40,563 nt of DNA. Source: Zymomonas sp. GTDB taxonomy: Bacteria > Pseudomonadota > Alphaproteobacteria > Sphingomonadales > Sphingomonadaceae. Below, piece after piece: positions 7,519 to 16,889 of the stretch (its first letter is position 1; each line of letters begins with the position of its first letter). The notes beneath the pieces were generated by a model. The model searched no databases. It was not told the DNA's origin and worked only from the letters and a program-made list of their open reading frames with translations. The DNA is taken from contig JAIYAJ010000544.1 of the NCBI GenBank assembly GCA_027489105.1, forward strand, positions 1 through 40,563, given 5' to 3'. A program made the position numbers and the translations under genes.

Positions 7519-9631
7519 CGACGCGACCCTGATGATTGCGCTTGAGGCCAACCTCAAGCGTCTCGACAAGAACATGAAGGATGCGGTCGCGAAGGTGACC
7601 GCCGCCTCCCTGAAAATGGAAGGCACCGCCAAAGCCTCGGCGTCCAAAATGGACACCTATTTCGGCAAGGCGACAAAGAACGTAGGCAACCAGTTTGTCA
7701 CGCTTGGCCGGACGATGGCGGCTACGTTCGGGCTGCTCGGCGCGAGCGCGACGTTCAATCGCATCTCGTCCGCGACCTCTCGCCTTGATGACCTTGCCGA
7801 CACGGCGAACCGCCTCGGAACGAGCGCGGGTGAAATCGTTAAGTGGCGCTCGGCGCTGGAAGCGTCCGGCGGCTCAATGGACGATTTCGCGGGGGCGGCT
7901 GACGCTTTCCAAGCGAAGGTGGGCGCTGTCCTTGGAAACATCGGCAAGACCAAGGTTACCAAAAGCGCGCTTGCGGCCATCGGCGTCACCACGGCTGACC
8001 TCGCCAACGCAAAGACGCTGAGCGAGCGCCTGATCCTTATCGCTGACGGCATTGCAAAGGTCGATGACCGGGCGACACGCGCGGCCATCGCTGACAAGCT
8101 GGGGCTGCGCCCTCTCCTCCCGCTGCTCGAGCAAGGCGCTGCCGGGGCCGCCGCGCTGGCTTCCAAGTTCGATGACGTGGGCAAGGCCGCCGATGAGGGC
8201 GTGGGCCGCGTCAGCGAACTTGGCGATGAGGTGAAGCTGCTGCAGCAAGAACTGCAGATCAAATCTGACAACCTGTTCGTGAGGCTCGGGCCGCACATCG
8301 CGAACATCTATCAGATGCTCATCGACCTCGTGGACCTTCTGGACAACCCGCTGCTGCGGGCGCTGTTTGGCGGCGAGGTTTCGCCTCAGGACTTGGCGGC
8401 GGAAAGCCTCAAGCGTGGCGGCCTCGGCGGCGCTGGCGGCCTTGAGGCGTTCGGCGGCCCCGTAATGACGCCGCAACAGATCGCCGCTCAGAAGGCGGTC
8501 GGTGACGCCGTTGAGAAACTGCAAGAGGCTAGGCGCAAGCTGGGTCCGCTGAAAGACGGCGACACCTACGACGAGTTCGATCAGGCCGCCCTCAGCGCGT
8601 TCAAGCGTGCCGAAAAGGCGCTCGCGCTCGCTCAAGAGGCCGCCGCTGAGGCCGACAAGGTTGCCGCGAAGGCCGCGACCGCCGCCATCAAGCCGATCAC
8701 GCCGCCGCTCGATCCGTCGATTGTGGACGACCTTGATGATGAGAGCGCCGCCGTCACTCGCGCCAAGGAAGCCTACATCAAGGCGACTGAGGCCCGGCGC
8801 AACTGGCGCAATGACCCTGAGGAGCGCGGCCTCTCAAATCAGCGCATGGAGGATGTGGCCGACACGGTGACCGCTGATTTGCAGCGCGGCACCACGGACC
8901 CGATGTATGAGCGGGCTCAGGCCGGGGCGACGCTGCGCGAGGAGTTCAAGGGCGCAATTATGGGCGCGTTGAACCAGCTTGAGAGCGGCGACTTTGAGGG
9001 CGCGGCGCTCAGCTTCGCCGGGGCGTTCCTCGACAAGTTCAACGAGCAAATGAACGAGCAGATTTTCGACATTCTGTGGGATCAGCTTGGCATCGGTGAC
9101 CTCGCCAATTCGCTGTTCGGTGGCCTTGATGTCGCCTCAACGGCGGCGGCCACGGCGTCTGTCCAGACCGCGACCGCGATGGGCACGCTCACGGCGGCGA
9201 CCTATGCGGCTGCGGCGGCCATGCAAGTCGCGGCGGCGACAAGCGGCACCGCTGGCGGCGGCGGGTGGTTTGGCAACCTTGTCAGTTCCGTTCTCGGTTC
9301 GCTGGGCGGCGGCGGAAAGGCCACGGGCGGCGCGGTCATCGCCGGGCAGTCTTATGTCGTCGGTGAAAAGCGCCCTGAGGTGTTTACGCCGACCGTGTCG
9401 GGCCACATCAAGCCGTCTGTGCCGAACGCCGCTCCGCCTCGCGCCGGGGGCAATGTGACGTTCGCGCCCTACATTGACGCGCGCGGGGCCGACAAAAGCA
9501 TCCTCCCGACGCTTGCGAGCCGTCTCGACATGATGGAGAACCGCTTTGCTCAGGCGATGGCGACTGAGGGCGTCCGTGTTCGCGGTCATGTTGGCGACGG
9601 CCTGCGCCGCCGGACGATGGGGAGGAAGTAA
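7502..9631 (+). CDS. Tail tape measure protein
   Basis: A 709-residue protein that sets tail length. The N-terminal half is helical and coiled-coil-like (repeated Ala/Lys/Asp heptads), the middle carries charged helices around EKLQEARRKLGPLK, and near residue 550-600 there is an Ala/Gly-rich hydrophobic stretch. The C-terminus contains the GGGKATGGAV/RPEVFTP motif common at tape-measure ends. At roughly 0.15 nm per residue, the usual rule, this predicts a tail of about 105 nm. It starts at ATG 7502 inside the chaperone T frame. Confidence 0.9.
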   Translation: MAGENDDATLMIALEANLKRLDKNMKDAVAKVTAASLKMEGTAKASASKMDTYFGKATKNVGNQFVTLGRTMAATFGLLGASATFNRISSATSRLDDLADTANRLGTSAGEIVKWRSALEASGGSMDDFAGAADAFQAKVGAVLGNIGKTKVTKSALAAIGVTTADLANAKTLSERLILIADGIAKVDDRATRAAIADKLGLRPLLPLLEQGAAGAAALASKFDDVGKAADEGVGRVSELGDEVKLLQQELQIKSDNLFVRLGPHIANIYQMLIDLVDLLDNPLLRALFGGEVSPQDLAAESLKRGGLGGAGGLEAFGGPVMTPQQIAAQKAVGDAVEKLQEARRKLGPLKDGDTYDEFDQAALSAFKRAEKALALAQEAAAEADKVAAKAATAAIKPITPPLDPSIVDDLDDESAAVTRAKEAYIKATEARRNWRNDPEERGLSNQRMEDVADTVTADLQRGTTDPMYERAQAGATLREEFKGAIMGALNQLESGDFEGAALSFAGAFLDKFNEQMNEQIFDILWDQLGIGDLANSLFGGLDVASTAAATASVQTATAMGTLTAATYAAAAAMQVAAATSGTAGGGGWFGNLVSSVLGSLGGGGKATGGAVIAGQSYVVGEKRPEVFTPTVSGHIKPSVPNAAPPRAGGNVTFAPYIDARGADKSILPTLASRLDMMENRFAQAMATEGVRVRGHVGDGLRRRTMGRK

Positions 9632-10282
9632 ATGGCCGTTTACGACTTTCCCTCGCTCAAGGTTGGCGACGTAGATTTTCACGTCCAGCGCATGGACCTT
9701 TCGTCGGGCGATGGGGCCGGGCGTCAAAACAGTGTCCAGATGGGCTGGCCGCTTTGGGTGGCGACCTACCAAATCCTCGCCCCGAACGACCTCGCTAAGC
9801 AGAAATGGAGCGCGTGGCTCAATCGCCAGAGGGGCGCAATTCATCAGTTCCGGGGGGTTGACCCCGCCCGGCTGCTTCCCGCCGCCTACAGGCCGTCCAG
9901 CGCAAAGGTAGGGGGGCTTCCGGGGGCGTGGAACGGTGACGCCTCCTCGTGGAGCGTGGACGGCGCTCGCACGACGCTGACAATGGCGATCCCCACGGGC
10001 ATCATCCTGACTGAGGGCGACCTCATCGGGCACCGCTGGTCAAGCGGCGACAAGCTGTCGCTCACTGAGGTTGAGTTCGGCTCAGGCGGCGTGGCCGCCG
10101 GGGGCTCGATTTCGGTCAAGGTTTCGCCCGCGATCCCGACGCTGGTGCCCGGCGGCGCGACCGCCTACGTCTTGCGCCCGGCTTGCCTCATGCGGCTCAA
10201 GGCGGACACTGAGTACCCCGTTCAGCCTGTTGACGGTGTGGCCTCAGGCAAGATCGTCGCCATTCAGGACCTCCGCCCGTGA
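9632..10282 (+). CDS. Minor tail / distal-tail-region protein
   Basis: A 216-residue protein whose ATG abuts the tape-measure TAA; GGAGGA lies in the end of that gene. It opens with MAVYDFPSLKVGDVDFHVQR, is beta-rich, and contains KWSAWLNRQRGAIHQFRGVD, a pattern seen in tail-tip proteins of many siphoviruses. By order (first gene after the tape measure) it corresponds to the distal tail or gene-transfer-agent gp12 position. I see no DUF2460 signature, so the exact family is uncertain. Confidence 0.75.
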   Translation: MAVYDFPSLKVGDVDFHVQRMDLSSGDGAGRQNSVQMGWPLWVATYQILAPNDLAKQKWSAWLNRQRGAIHQFRGVDPARLLPAAYRPSSAKVGGLPGAWNGDASSWSVDGARTTLTMAIPTGIILTEGDLIGHRWSSGDKLSLTEVEFGSGGVAAGGSISVKVSPAIPTLVPGGATAYVLRPACLMRLKADTEYPVQPVDGVASGKIVAIQDLRP

Positions 10283-10935
10283 AGTTTATTGAGCCCGCCG
10301 CGCTGGCCGCGCTTGAAAACTCGGAGGCGCTTGTCTTTGGGGCCGTGGAGTTTCACGTCTCGCCCACGCCTGTCTATGTGTTCGGCGGCTACGGCACTCT
10401 GACCATTGACGGCAAGACGTTTGAGGGCATCGGCGCGAACGCGACCGTGGCCCCGACCAGCTTTGAAATGGGCGGCGCTGAAACGGGCGTCACGCTGCGC
10501 TTGCCCGGCGTTGACCAAACCGTCACGGCACTGATCGCAGCGGAGCAGCTTCGCGGCGTGCCGTGCGTTATCTGGCGGTGCATTGCTGACAAGGACGGTG
10601 TGAACCTTCTCGGCGCAAACGTGTTCTTTCGCGGTCGCGTCGATCAGACGCCGCTGAGCGACACCATCGGCGGCGCGTCAGAGGCGCGCATTGACGTTGA
10701 AGGAAGCGCGCGAGGGCTCAACCGTTCAGGCGCGCGGCTGGCGAACCTTGCTGACCAAAAACTGGTGGACGCTTCCGACACGTCCTTTGAGCGCATCGCC
10801 ACGGTTGGCGGCATCACGCTCTACTGGTTGGGCGAGGCTCCTAAGCGCGCGAGCGCGGCGGTCAATGGCGGCTCGGTAAAGTTCTTTGGGATGCCTGTTG
10901 ACCTCACTCGCCCCAAACTTTTTGACGGGTTCTGA
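10279..10935 (+). CDS. Minor tail-tip protein
   Basis: A 218-residue protein from GTG 10279, overlapping the previous stop. It has a beta-rich N-terminal domain (VFGGYGTLTIDGKTFEGIG), a central GVTLRLPGVD, and a C-terminal segment with DASDTSFERIA and LYWLGEAP. These resemble small tail-tip or hub-cap proteins that precede the NlpC/P60-like peptidase in siphoviruses. It occupies the gene-transfer-agent gp13 slot, but I do not see that family's typical motif. Confidence 0.72.
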   Translation: MKFIEPAALAALENSEALVFGAVEFHVSPTPVYVFGGYGTLTIDGKTFEGIGANATVAPTSFEMGGAETGVTLRLPGVDQTVTALIAAEQLRGVPCVIWRCIADKDGVNLLGANVFFRGRVDQTPLSDTIGGASEARIDVEGSARGLNRSGARLANLADQKLVDASDTSFERIATVGGITLYWLGEAPKRASAAVNGGSVKFFGMPVDLTRPKLFDGF

Positions 10936-10936
10936 A

Positions 10937-11347
10937 ATGACCCGGTTCGATGATTGGCCTCAGCGATTTCTGACGTTCTTGAAAGAGCGTCGCCGGATGC
11001 CTTTTGCGTGGGGGCCGAACGACTGCGTCTCCTTCGCTGCTGAGTGGGTCTTGCGCGCGACCGGAAAGGACTTCATGGATGGCAGGCGCGGCTACGACAC
11101 TGAGTTCGGCGCGCTGAGGACCATCAAGGAGGCGGGCGTCGAAAACATGGACCTTGATGAACTTGTCTCGATGCACCTCCCGCGCGTTGACCTCGGCCTC
11201 GCTCAGCGCGGCGACATCGCGCTCGCCATTCAGGGCAATAGTCCCGGCCTGATGGTCATTGAGGGCGACGCCCTTGTCGGCCCCGGCTTTGACGGCCTTG
11301 AGCGCCTGCCTCGTGACCATGCCGTTAAGACTTGGAGGGTTGGGTAA
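10937..11347 (+). CDS. Tail-tip NlpC/P60-like peptidase (DUF6950-like)
   Basis: A 136-residue protein from ATG 10937. The segment PFAWGPNDCVSFAAEWVLRATG carries the conserved Asn-Asp-Cys of NlpC/P60-like tail proteins; a later Asp-His (RDHAV) could supply the second catalytic residue. In this position, just before the J-like protein, such enzymes are thought to open peptidoglycan during DNA entry or to help assemble the tip. The stop TAA overlaps the next ATG (TAATG). Confidence 0.8.
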   Translation: MTRFDDWPQRFLTFLKERRRMPFAWGPNDCVSFAAEWVLRATGKDFMDGRRGYDTEFGALRTIKEAGVENMDLDELVSMHLPRVDLGLAQRGDIALAIQGNSPGLMVIEGDALVGPGFDGLERLPRDHAVKTWRVG

Positions 11348-14300
11348 TGCCGCCCGTTGTCGCCGCTATCGGCGCGCTCATCACCACGGCCTCAATCGGC
11401 GCGGCTACGGCGGCCTTTGCGCTGGCGGGCGGCTGGACCGCGCTCGGCATTTGGGCGCTGTCCACGGTCATCTCATTCGGCCTGAGCAAACTTCTCGCGC
11501 CGTCCATGAAATCGAAGGACCGTCAGGCTGACGTGACGACGATGGACGTGGGCGAAAACCCTCGCGAGGTCGCCATCGGTCAGGTCGCCACGGGCGGTCA
11601 GCTTGTCGATTGCTGGAACCACAGTCAGGGCTCGGGCCGGGCGTCCAAGAACCGCGCTGAGGTGCTTGTCATCAAGCTGAGCGACGTGCCCGTGGATAGC
11701 ATTGTCGGCTACTACGTGAACGACGACTATTATGCGTGGTCGGCGGACGGCGATCAGGCCGCGTTCACGGTTGACGGCTTCAACTATCTGCAAATCTATT
11801 TCCGGCGCGGCGCTCCCGGTCAGACGCCGCCCTCCGACATTGTTTCAACGTCCGGCGGTAAGTGGACGAGCGCCAAAACGATGACGGGCTGCGCGCACAT
11901 TCTTGTGCGCTACATGGATCACGACAACCGCTATGTGTTCCCTCAGGGCCGTCCGCGCTTCCTGTGGGTCATCAAGGGCGCGCGGCTCTATGATCCCCGC
12001 AAAGATAGCAGCGTGCCCGGCGGCTCGGGCTCGCACGTTTGGGGTGACCCGACCACTTATGAGTGGAGCGCGAACGCCTACCTCGGGCGATACAATTACA
12101 CGCGCGGATTTTTCAACGGCTCGCAACTCATGGTGGGGCGCGGGCTCACTGACATTGAGGCTCCGCCTGAGCGCGCCATCGCTCGCGCCAATACGTGCGA
12201 CGAGAACGTCACGCTGCGCGCTGGCGGCACCGAAAAGCGATACACGGCTCACGCCGTCATCAAGTCCAGTGAAACGGCCATTGAGGTTGAGGAGGCGTTC
12301 GCCGCCGCGATGGGCGGCAACATTGTGGACCGCGATGGCGTCGTGGACATTGATCCCGGCGAGGCCAAGTCCTCAGTCTTTGACATCACTGACGGCGACC
12401 TCGTGCGCGGCGAGGCTCAGACTTACACGCCCGAACTGACTGACGACCTTCGCGTCAATACCGTGGTGCCGCGTTATGTCGATCCGGCGAAAATGTATGA
12501 GGGCGTCGGCGGCGTCATGCGCCGCGACTACGCGGACGTTCTGGCTGACGGCAAGCCCTACGAACTCTCGCCTGACCTCATCTTTGTCCATAGCCAAACT
12601 CAGGCGCAGCGCATCGCTGAAATCCGCCGTCGCGAGGGCCGCCTTGAGCGGTCATGGCAGCTTATCCTTCCGCCGCGCTTCATCGGCATTGAGGTGGGCG
12701 ATTGGGGCACCATCAACTCCGACCGATATACGGGCGGCGAGGATGTTGATGTGACGGTTGTTGCCGTCGCGCATGACGCCATGTGGCGCGTTATCGTGGG
12801 CCTGCGAGAGGTGAGCGCCAACACCTATGCGTGGACCCCGGCGACTGACGAACTCTTGCCCACGGACATCCCGGCGCTCTCCACGCCTGACCCGGCGGAC
12901 ATCTTGGTCACTAGCTTTGCCGCGTCGGCCTCGGTGACGCTTGACGGCATCCCCGCCGTGCTTTGCACATGGGCTGATTTTGAGGACCCGGCGGCGCGCG
13001 GCATCATCATTCAAATCCGTCGCGACGGTGAAACGAACCTCACCTCAACGACGATCAATGATCCGGTTGCGGTCAGCACGCTTGTCACGAACGGCGTCGG
13101 CGCGACCATGACCATGAACGTCAGGGCTCGCGCCATCGCGGGCACGCCGGGGCGTAATTGTCCGTGGACCTCATGGGTGAATGTCACCACGGGCGAACTC
13201 GATGCGACTACGCTCGGCGGCGTGAGCGCGGCGACGATCCTCGCCAACATTGCGGCGGCCATCAATGACGGCAAGCTGACGCCTCGCGAGAAATACGGGC
13301 TGGTGCCGGACATCAAGGCGTTGCTGGCCTCTCAGTCCGCGCTCGGCACGCGGGCTACGGCGCTTGGCATCACGACCGAAAAGACGGCGTTCGATACGGC
13401 GATCACCACGCTCACGACCCACCTCGCGACGCTCACGACGCCTGTGCTTTGGGATAGCTACACGGGCGACACCGCCGTCACGTCCACGCTCGGCACCTAT
13501 CTGCGCGACGCTTATGAAAAGCGCGACGCACTGACCGCGAAGATTGACGAACTCAACGCCAACGCTCTGTTGCCCGTCTCGACAAACAACCTCGTGCGAT
13601 ATTCTGAAATGCAGAAAGGCACGGCTGGATACGTTATTGACAACACGGACGCCTTTACGTCTGTCGCTCAAACGTCCGGCGTCACTAGCGGCAAGGCGTG
13701 GGTCAAGGTCACAGCCACTTGTCCCGCTACGAACAAAGCTATCACAATGCGTCAGATCACCGCTGACGCTTTCGCGTGCAGCGCAAATCAAAAACTTTCT
13801 TGCGAGGTTGAGTTTGAAGCAACTGGCACCGTGAACTACGTCTATGCGCTGCTTTTCTTCTACAATGCTGCTGACGGCCTCGTGACCGTTCAGACCATTC
13901 AACTGAAATCAACTCCGCTCACTTTCGGCACAAAGTTGAGCAGTGCCGCCTATGTCGTTCCCAACAACACGGGGATTGTAAAGGCTACCGTCGCGATTGT
14001 CGCGAACTGCAACGCTGGCGCGATGTCACTTACCTTGACGCGCCCGCTTGCCGCGACACGGGCGTCTGATGTTTCGCCCGTCCCGCCCTATGCGCCCGGC
14101 CCGAACAATCAACCCAATGCAGACGTTACCGCGATTAATGTGGCGGCGTCCGTCTCCGGTCAGGCTGATTGGGCTACTTATACGGGCGTCAGCACGGGGC
14201 TGATGCGTCAGCACGCGCAAGCGTCCGCGTTCCCCAACTTGATGCGCAACCCGCACGGCAGGCTTGGGGCGGGGTATTGGACCCTCGTGTCAGGCACCCC

Positions 14301-15336
14301 TTTGACTAGCTTTTTCCCCGGCGGGGCATCAGCCGATCAGGACAACAACGCCGCCTTCGCCGCTGCCAGCGGCTCAACTGAAATGTATCAGGATGTAGCT
14401 ATTCGGCCCGGCACTGCGTACTCATTTAACGCGCTGATTGCGGCGTGGGCTTACACCTCCGGAAGCCTAGAGTTGGCTTTTGAGTGGCGACCGAGCGGCA
14501 CGGCTTTGGCGGTCCCGAACAGGACCTTGAGTTCTGCATCGAGCGTCAGTCCGTTTTTGCAGAACTTCGTCGCGCCTGTTGGGGCTACCCACCTTCGTAT
14601 TACGATCAAGCGCAACTCGTGGGTGGGTGATGGTGGCTTCTACAATATGAAGCTGAACTACGGCCCTGTTTCTACCGCCCTGAACAACGCTGACGGCGAC
14701 ACAACGGCCTACACGGACGCCATTGTAGATCAGAACACCGTGATCGGTCGTGCGGGGCTGGTCACCTCTATCGGCACTGCCGCCGCCATCGCTGGTCAGA
14801 AATCCGGCGCGACCACACAGATTACCGCCGCGTCCTCAGCGCCCGGCTCGCCCTCTACTGGCGATTGGTGGCTTGACACGACGACGACCGTGCCGATCTG
14901 GAAGCGATGGAGCGGCGCGGCGTGGGTCGCGACAAATCCGGATAGCGCCTACCTCAACGCGAGCGGTCAAATCATTGATTATCGCGGGCTCCCGGCTAAT
15001 GCCACGGGGCCATACGGCATCACGCGCAGCCTTGCGAATGTTATCGGCGTAACCATTCCAACAACTCAGATCACCATTCTTTCGCACACGGTCTATGCGC
15101 CGGGCGGTAGCATCTCAGTGACGGGCGGGACGATTACTGGCTTGACGGCTGGTGTGGTCTATGACTGCTTCTGGCGCTTGTCGAACTCAACGCTCTCGGC
15201 GCTGCAAGCTGGCACAACGGCGGCCAATCAGCGCCGAGCCGATCCGGACTATCTCTGGCTCGCAACTGGTGAGCCCGGCGCGGCGGCGAATGAGGCGGCA
15301 GGCATGGACCGTTTGTCCGTTGGTAATTACGTGTGA
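11347..15336 (+). CDS. J-like tail tip / central fibre protein
   Basis: A 1329-residue protein, the largest in the genome, from ATG 11347. Residues 4-47 are strongly hydrophobic, as in many tail-tip proteins whose N-terminus contacts the tape measure or membrane. Residues 50-600 look like the hub domains of lambda J and Phage-tail_3 proteins. The C-terminal half has fibronectin-like and jelly-roll-like segments (NLMRNPHGRLGAGYW near 960) and a GDWWLDTTT motif near 1180, common in receptor-binding regions. Bases about 13590-14700 are visibly less G+C-rich, which suggests a recombined, fast-evolving receptor module. Confidence 0.87.
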   Translation: MPPVVAAIGALITTASIGAATAAFALAGGWTALGIWALSTVISFGLSKLLAPSMKSKDRQADVTTMDVGENPREVAIGQVATGGQLVDCWNHSQGSGRASKNRAEVLVIKLSDVPVDSIVGYYVNDDYYAWSADGDQAAFTVDGFNYLQIYFRRGAPGQTPPSDIVSTSGGKWTSAKTMTGCAHILVRYMDHDNRYVFPQGRPRFLWVIKGARLYDPRKDSSVPGGSGSHVWGDPTTYEWSANAYLGRYNYTRGFFNGSQLMVGRGLTDIEAPPERAIARANTCDENVTLRAGGTEKRYTAHAVIKSSETAIEVEEAFAAAMGGNIVDRDGVVDIDPGEAKSSVFDITDGDLVRGEAQTYTPELTDDLRVNTVVPRYVDPAKMYEGVGGVMRRDYADVLADGKPYELSPDLIFVHSQTQAQRIAEIRRREGRLERSWQLILPPRFIGIEVGDWGTINSDRYTGGEDVDVTVVAVAHDAMWRVIVGLREVSANTYAWTPATDELLPTDIPALSTPDPADILVTSFAASASVTLDGIPAVLCTWADFEDPAARGIIIQIRRDGETNLTSTTINDPVAVSTLVTNGVGATMTMNVRARAIAGTPGRNCPWTSWVNVTTGELDATTLGGVSAATILANIAAAINDGKLTPREKYGLVPDIKALLASQSALGTRATALGITTEKTAFDTAITTLTTHLATLTTPVLWDSYTGDTAVTSTLGTYLRDAYEKRDALTAKIDELNANALLPVSTNNLVRYSEMQKGTAGYVIDNTDAFTSVAQTSGVTSGKAWVKVTATCPATNKAITMRQITADAFACSANQKLSCEVEFEATGTVNYVYALLFFYNAADGLVTVQTIQLKSTPLTFGTKLSSAAYVVPNNTGIVKATVAIVANCNAGAMSLTLTRPLAATRASDVSPVPPYAPGPNNQPNADVTAINVAASVSGQADWATYTGVSTGLMRQHAQASAFPNLMRNPHGRLGAGYWTLVSGTPLTSFFPGGASADQDNNAAFAAASGSTEMYQDVAIRPGTAYSFNALIAAWAYTSGSLELAFEWRPSGTALAVPNRTLSSASSVSPFLQNFVAPVGATHLRITIKRNSWVGDGGFYNMKLNYGPVSTALNNADGDTTAYTDAIVDQNTVIGRAGLVTSIGTAAAIAGQKSGATTQITAASSAPGSPSTGDWWLDTTTTVPIWKRWSGAAWVATNPDSAYLNASGQIIDYRGLPANATGPYGITRSLANVIGVTIPTTQITILSHTVYAPGGSISVTGGTITGLTAGVVYDCFWRLSNSTLSALQAGTTAANQRRADPDYLWLATGEPGAAANEAAGMDRLSVGNYV

Positions 15337-15343
15337 GGGCGGC

Positions 15344-15694
15344 ATGACTTGGAAGCAAACCGCGCCGTCAAAGCTGGACGATGGCTGGGCTATGCCCGCC
15401 AGCGACATTCTGTGGACGGATGGCACCAATTTTGTCCGGACGCGGGTCGCGTTTGATGCGACCGCCAGCGGGTTCGGCTCGCTCATTTTTCGCGTCTCTG
15501 GAGCGTGGGCGAATGAAGACGGCAGTGTGCGCCAAGTGCGCGGTCATAACGCTATCGAGCCCGCCCCGCTTTGCCTGACTGTGCAATCCGATGCGCCTGA
15601 GGACATTGCCGCCTTGAAACTTCAAGCGGCGCAGGATACCGCTGAGCGCGTCGCGCGCATGATCGCCGTCGAGCAGCAAGCGGAGGCACTGTGA
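15344..15694 (+). CDS. Tail-tip accessory protein, function unknown
   Basis: A 116-residue protein from ATG 15344 with GAGGGCGG immediately upstream. It begins MTWKQTAPSKLDDGWAMP, has a predicted beta core (FVRTRVAFDATASGFGSLIF), and ends in a helix of about 30 residues. It follows the J-like gene and probably belongs to the virion tip or a host-range function. No family recognised. Its stop overlaps the next GTG. Confidence 0.75.
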   Translation: MTWKQTAPSKLDDGWAMPASDILWTDGTNFVRTRVAFDATASGFGSLIFRVSGAWANEDGSVRQVRGHNAIEPAPLCLTVQSDAPEDIAALKLQAAQDTAERVARMIAVEQQAEAL

Positions 15695-15993
15695 CCTTCA
15701 TCCTTATTACCATCGCGGCGGTCCTGATTGCTGCCCTCTCGTTTGCTCATTCTCGTCGCAAACCTAAGCCGTCACCTCAACCCGCAGGAGCGCCAATCAT
15801 GTCGCCAGCCACCCCTGTTCCGTCGCCCATTGACGGCCCTATCGGCCCTCCTAATGAAAGCGGCCCCGGCACCGTTGAGCCGCCCGCGCCCTCAACTCCG
15901 CCGATGCCAACGCCCGGCGCTCCCATTGACGGCCCTATCGGTTCGCCCAATGAAAGCGGCCCCGGCACCGTTGAAGGCCCCGGCTCGCCGTGA
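15691..15993 (+). CDS. Membrane-anchored Pro-rich protein with two tandem repeats
   Basis: A 100-residue protein from GTG 15691. Residues 1-20 form one hydrophobic membrane segment, followed by a basic stretch (SRRKPK) and a Pro/Gly-rich outer part. An 18-residue unit, PIDGPIGPPNESGPGTVE, occurs twice (second copy with S for the second-position P of PP), separated by a Pro/Ser/Thr linker. It lies between tail-tip and lysis genes. A cell-envelope role is plausible but not shown. Confidence 0.75.
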   Translation: MTFILITIAAVLIAALSFAHSRRKPKPSPQPAGAPIMSPATPVPSPIDGPIGPPNESGPGTVEPPAPSTPPMPTPGAPIDGPIGSPNESGPGTVEGPGSP

Positions 15994-16334
15994 GCGTTCC
16001 TGACAGCATCCCCGCCACGCTTGCGGCATTGAGCGCCGCAGGCCCCGGCCTCAATGAAAGTGATGCCGCTGCGCTGTTTGAGGCTTCGCTCAAGACGCCC
16101 GCCATCGTCCGCATCATTGAGAGTTTCAACGCGCTTAAGGGGGTTGCCGATCTTCCTGATGCTGAATTGAGGGCGCTTGCCGGGTGCGCCTTTCTTATTG
16201 CTCAGCACGCTTGGTACGGCCTCGCGGGCGAGGCGGCTACCGTACTCATTTCGCGAGGGGCGGCTATCGCCGCCCTTCCGCCGCTTGAGCCTCCCGCCGC
16301 GCTCCCGCCGCCACCCCCCTTCCCTGTGGGCTGA
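15990..16334 (+). CDS. Hypothetical protein with a Pro-rich tail
   Basis: A 114-residue protein from GTG 15990, overlapping the previous stop. It is mostly helical (for example ALFEASLKTPAIVRIIESF) and ends in a run of prolines after LEPPAALPP. No signal peptide is evident. Its position immediately before the endolysin suggests an accessory structural or lysis-related role, but I recognise no family. Confidence 0.72.
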   Translation: MSVPDSIPATLAALSAAGPGLNESDAAALFEASLKTPAIVRIIESFNALKGVADLPDAELRALAGCAFLIAQHAWYGLAGEAATVLISRGAAIAALPPLEPPAALPPPPPFPVG

Positions 16335-16380
16335 CGCGACGCTTATACCGTCTCTTGGCAGGGCCGCGAAAACGACCTAT

Positions 16381-16445
16381 GACGCCTTGTGCGCTCGGCG
16401 CAAATCAGGGGACCGATTGCCATGAAAATGAGCGCACAAGGCGTC
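16381..16445 (+). promoter_or_regulatory. 16-bp perfect inverted repeat enclosing the endolysin start
   Basis: GACGCCTTGTGCGCTC (16381-16396) is the exact reverse complement of 16430-16445. The 33-nt loop contains the AGGGGA ribosome-site region (about 16407-16412) and the ATG at 16422; the right arm lies in codons 3-8. In mRNA this would form a strong hairpin presenting the start in its loop, so translation of the endolysin may be structure-controlled. Confidence 0.7.
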
Positions 16446-16889
16446 AAGGACTTGGTTGAGGAGGAGGGTTTTCGCGAACTCGCCTATGACGACCGCCAGC
16501 CGTTCGTGAAGCTGACGCCTCAGACAAAAATCCTCGGCGTGCTGACCATCGGCGTCGGGCACACGGGGCCGGACGTTTACGTGGGCCAGCGCATCACGCG
16601 CGCCGAGGGCGAGGCCCTTCTCGCGGCGGACCTCTCACGGTTTGAGAAAGCTATCGCCCGGCTAGTCAAGGTGCCGCTCACTCAGGGCCAGTTTGACGCG
16701 CTCACCTCGTTTGCGTTCAACGTGGGTGACGCCGCCCTCGCTCGCTCTACGCTCCTCCGCAAGCTGAACTCTGGCTACTATGCCGGGGCCGCCGACGAGT
16801 TCATGCGTTGGAACAAGGACGGCGGAAAGGTTGTCGCCGGGCTGACCGCCCGCCGCGCCCGCGAGCGCGCAAAGTTCATGGGGGTTTAA
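16422..16889 (+). CDS. Endolysin, GH24 lysozyme
   Basis: A 155-residue muramidase of the T4-lysozyme (GH24) type. It cleaves the glycan strands of peptidoglycan at the end of infection. The catalytic Glu lies in EEEGFRELAYDD and the family signature GVGHTGPDV follows; FDALTSFAFNVG is the usual later block. No signal or SAR segment is present, so it should need a holin to reach the wall. A GTG further upstream at 16389 is possible but poor. The start sits in a hairpin loop. The holin-like gene follows directly. Confidence 0.92.
   Translation: MKMSAQGVKDLVEEEGFRELAYDDRQPFVKLTPQTKILGVLTIGVGHTGPDVYVGQRITRAEGEALLAADLSRFEKAIARLVKVPLTQGQFDALTSFAFNVGDAALARSTLLRKLNSGYYAGAADEFMRWNKDGGKVVAGLTARRARERAKFMGV

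Noticed and set aside
9137..10033. Antisense frame of 298 codons across the tape measure and tail-tip genes
   Set aside because: Very Arg/His-rich, crosses two well-supported forward genes and has no start signal.
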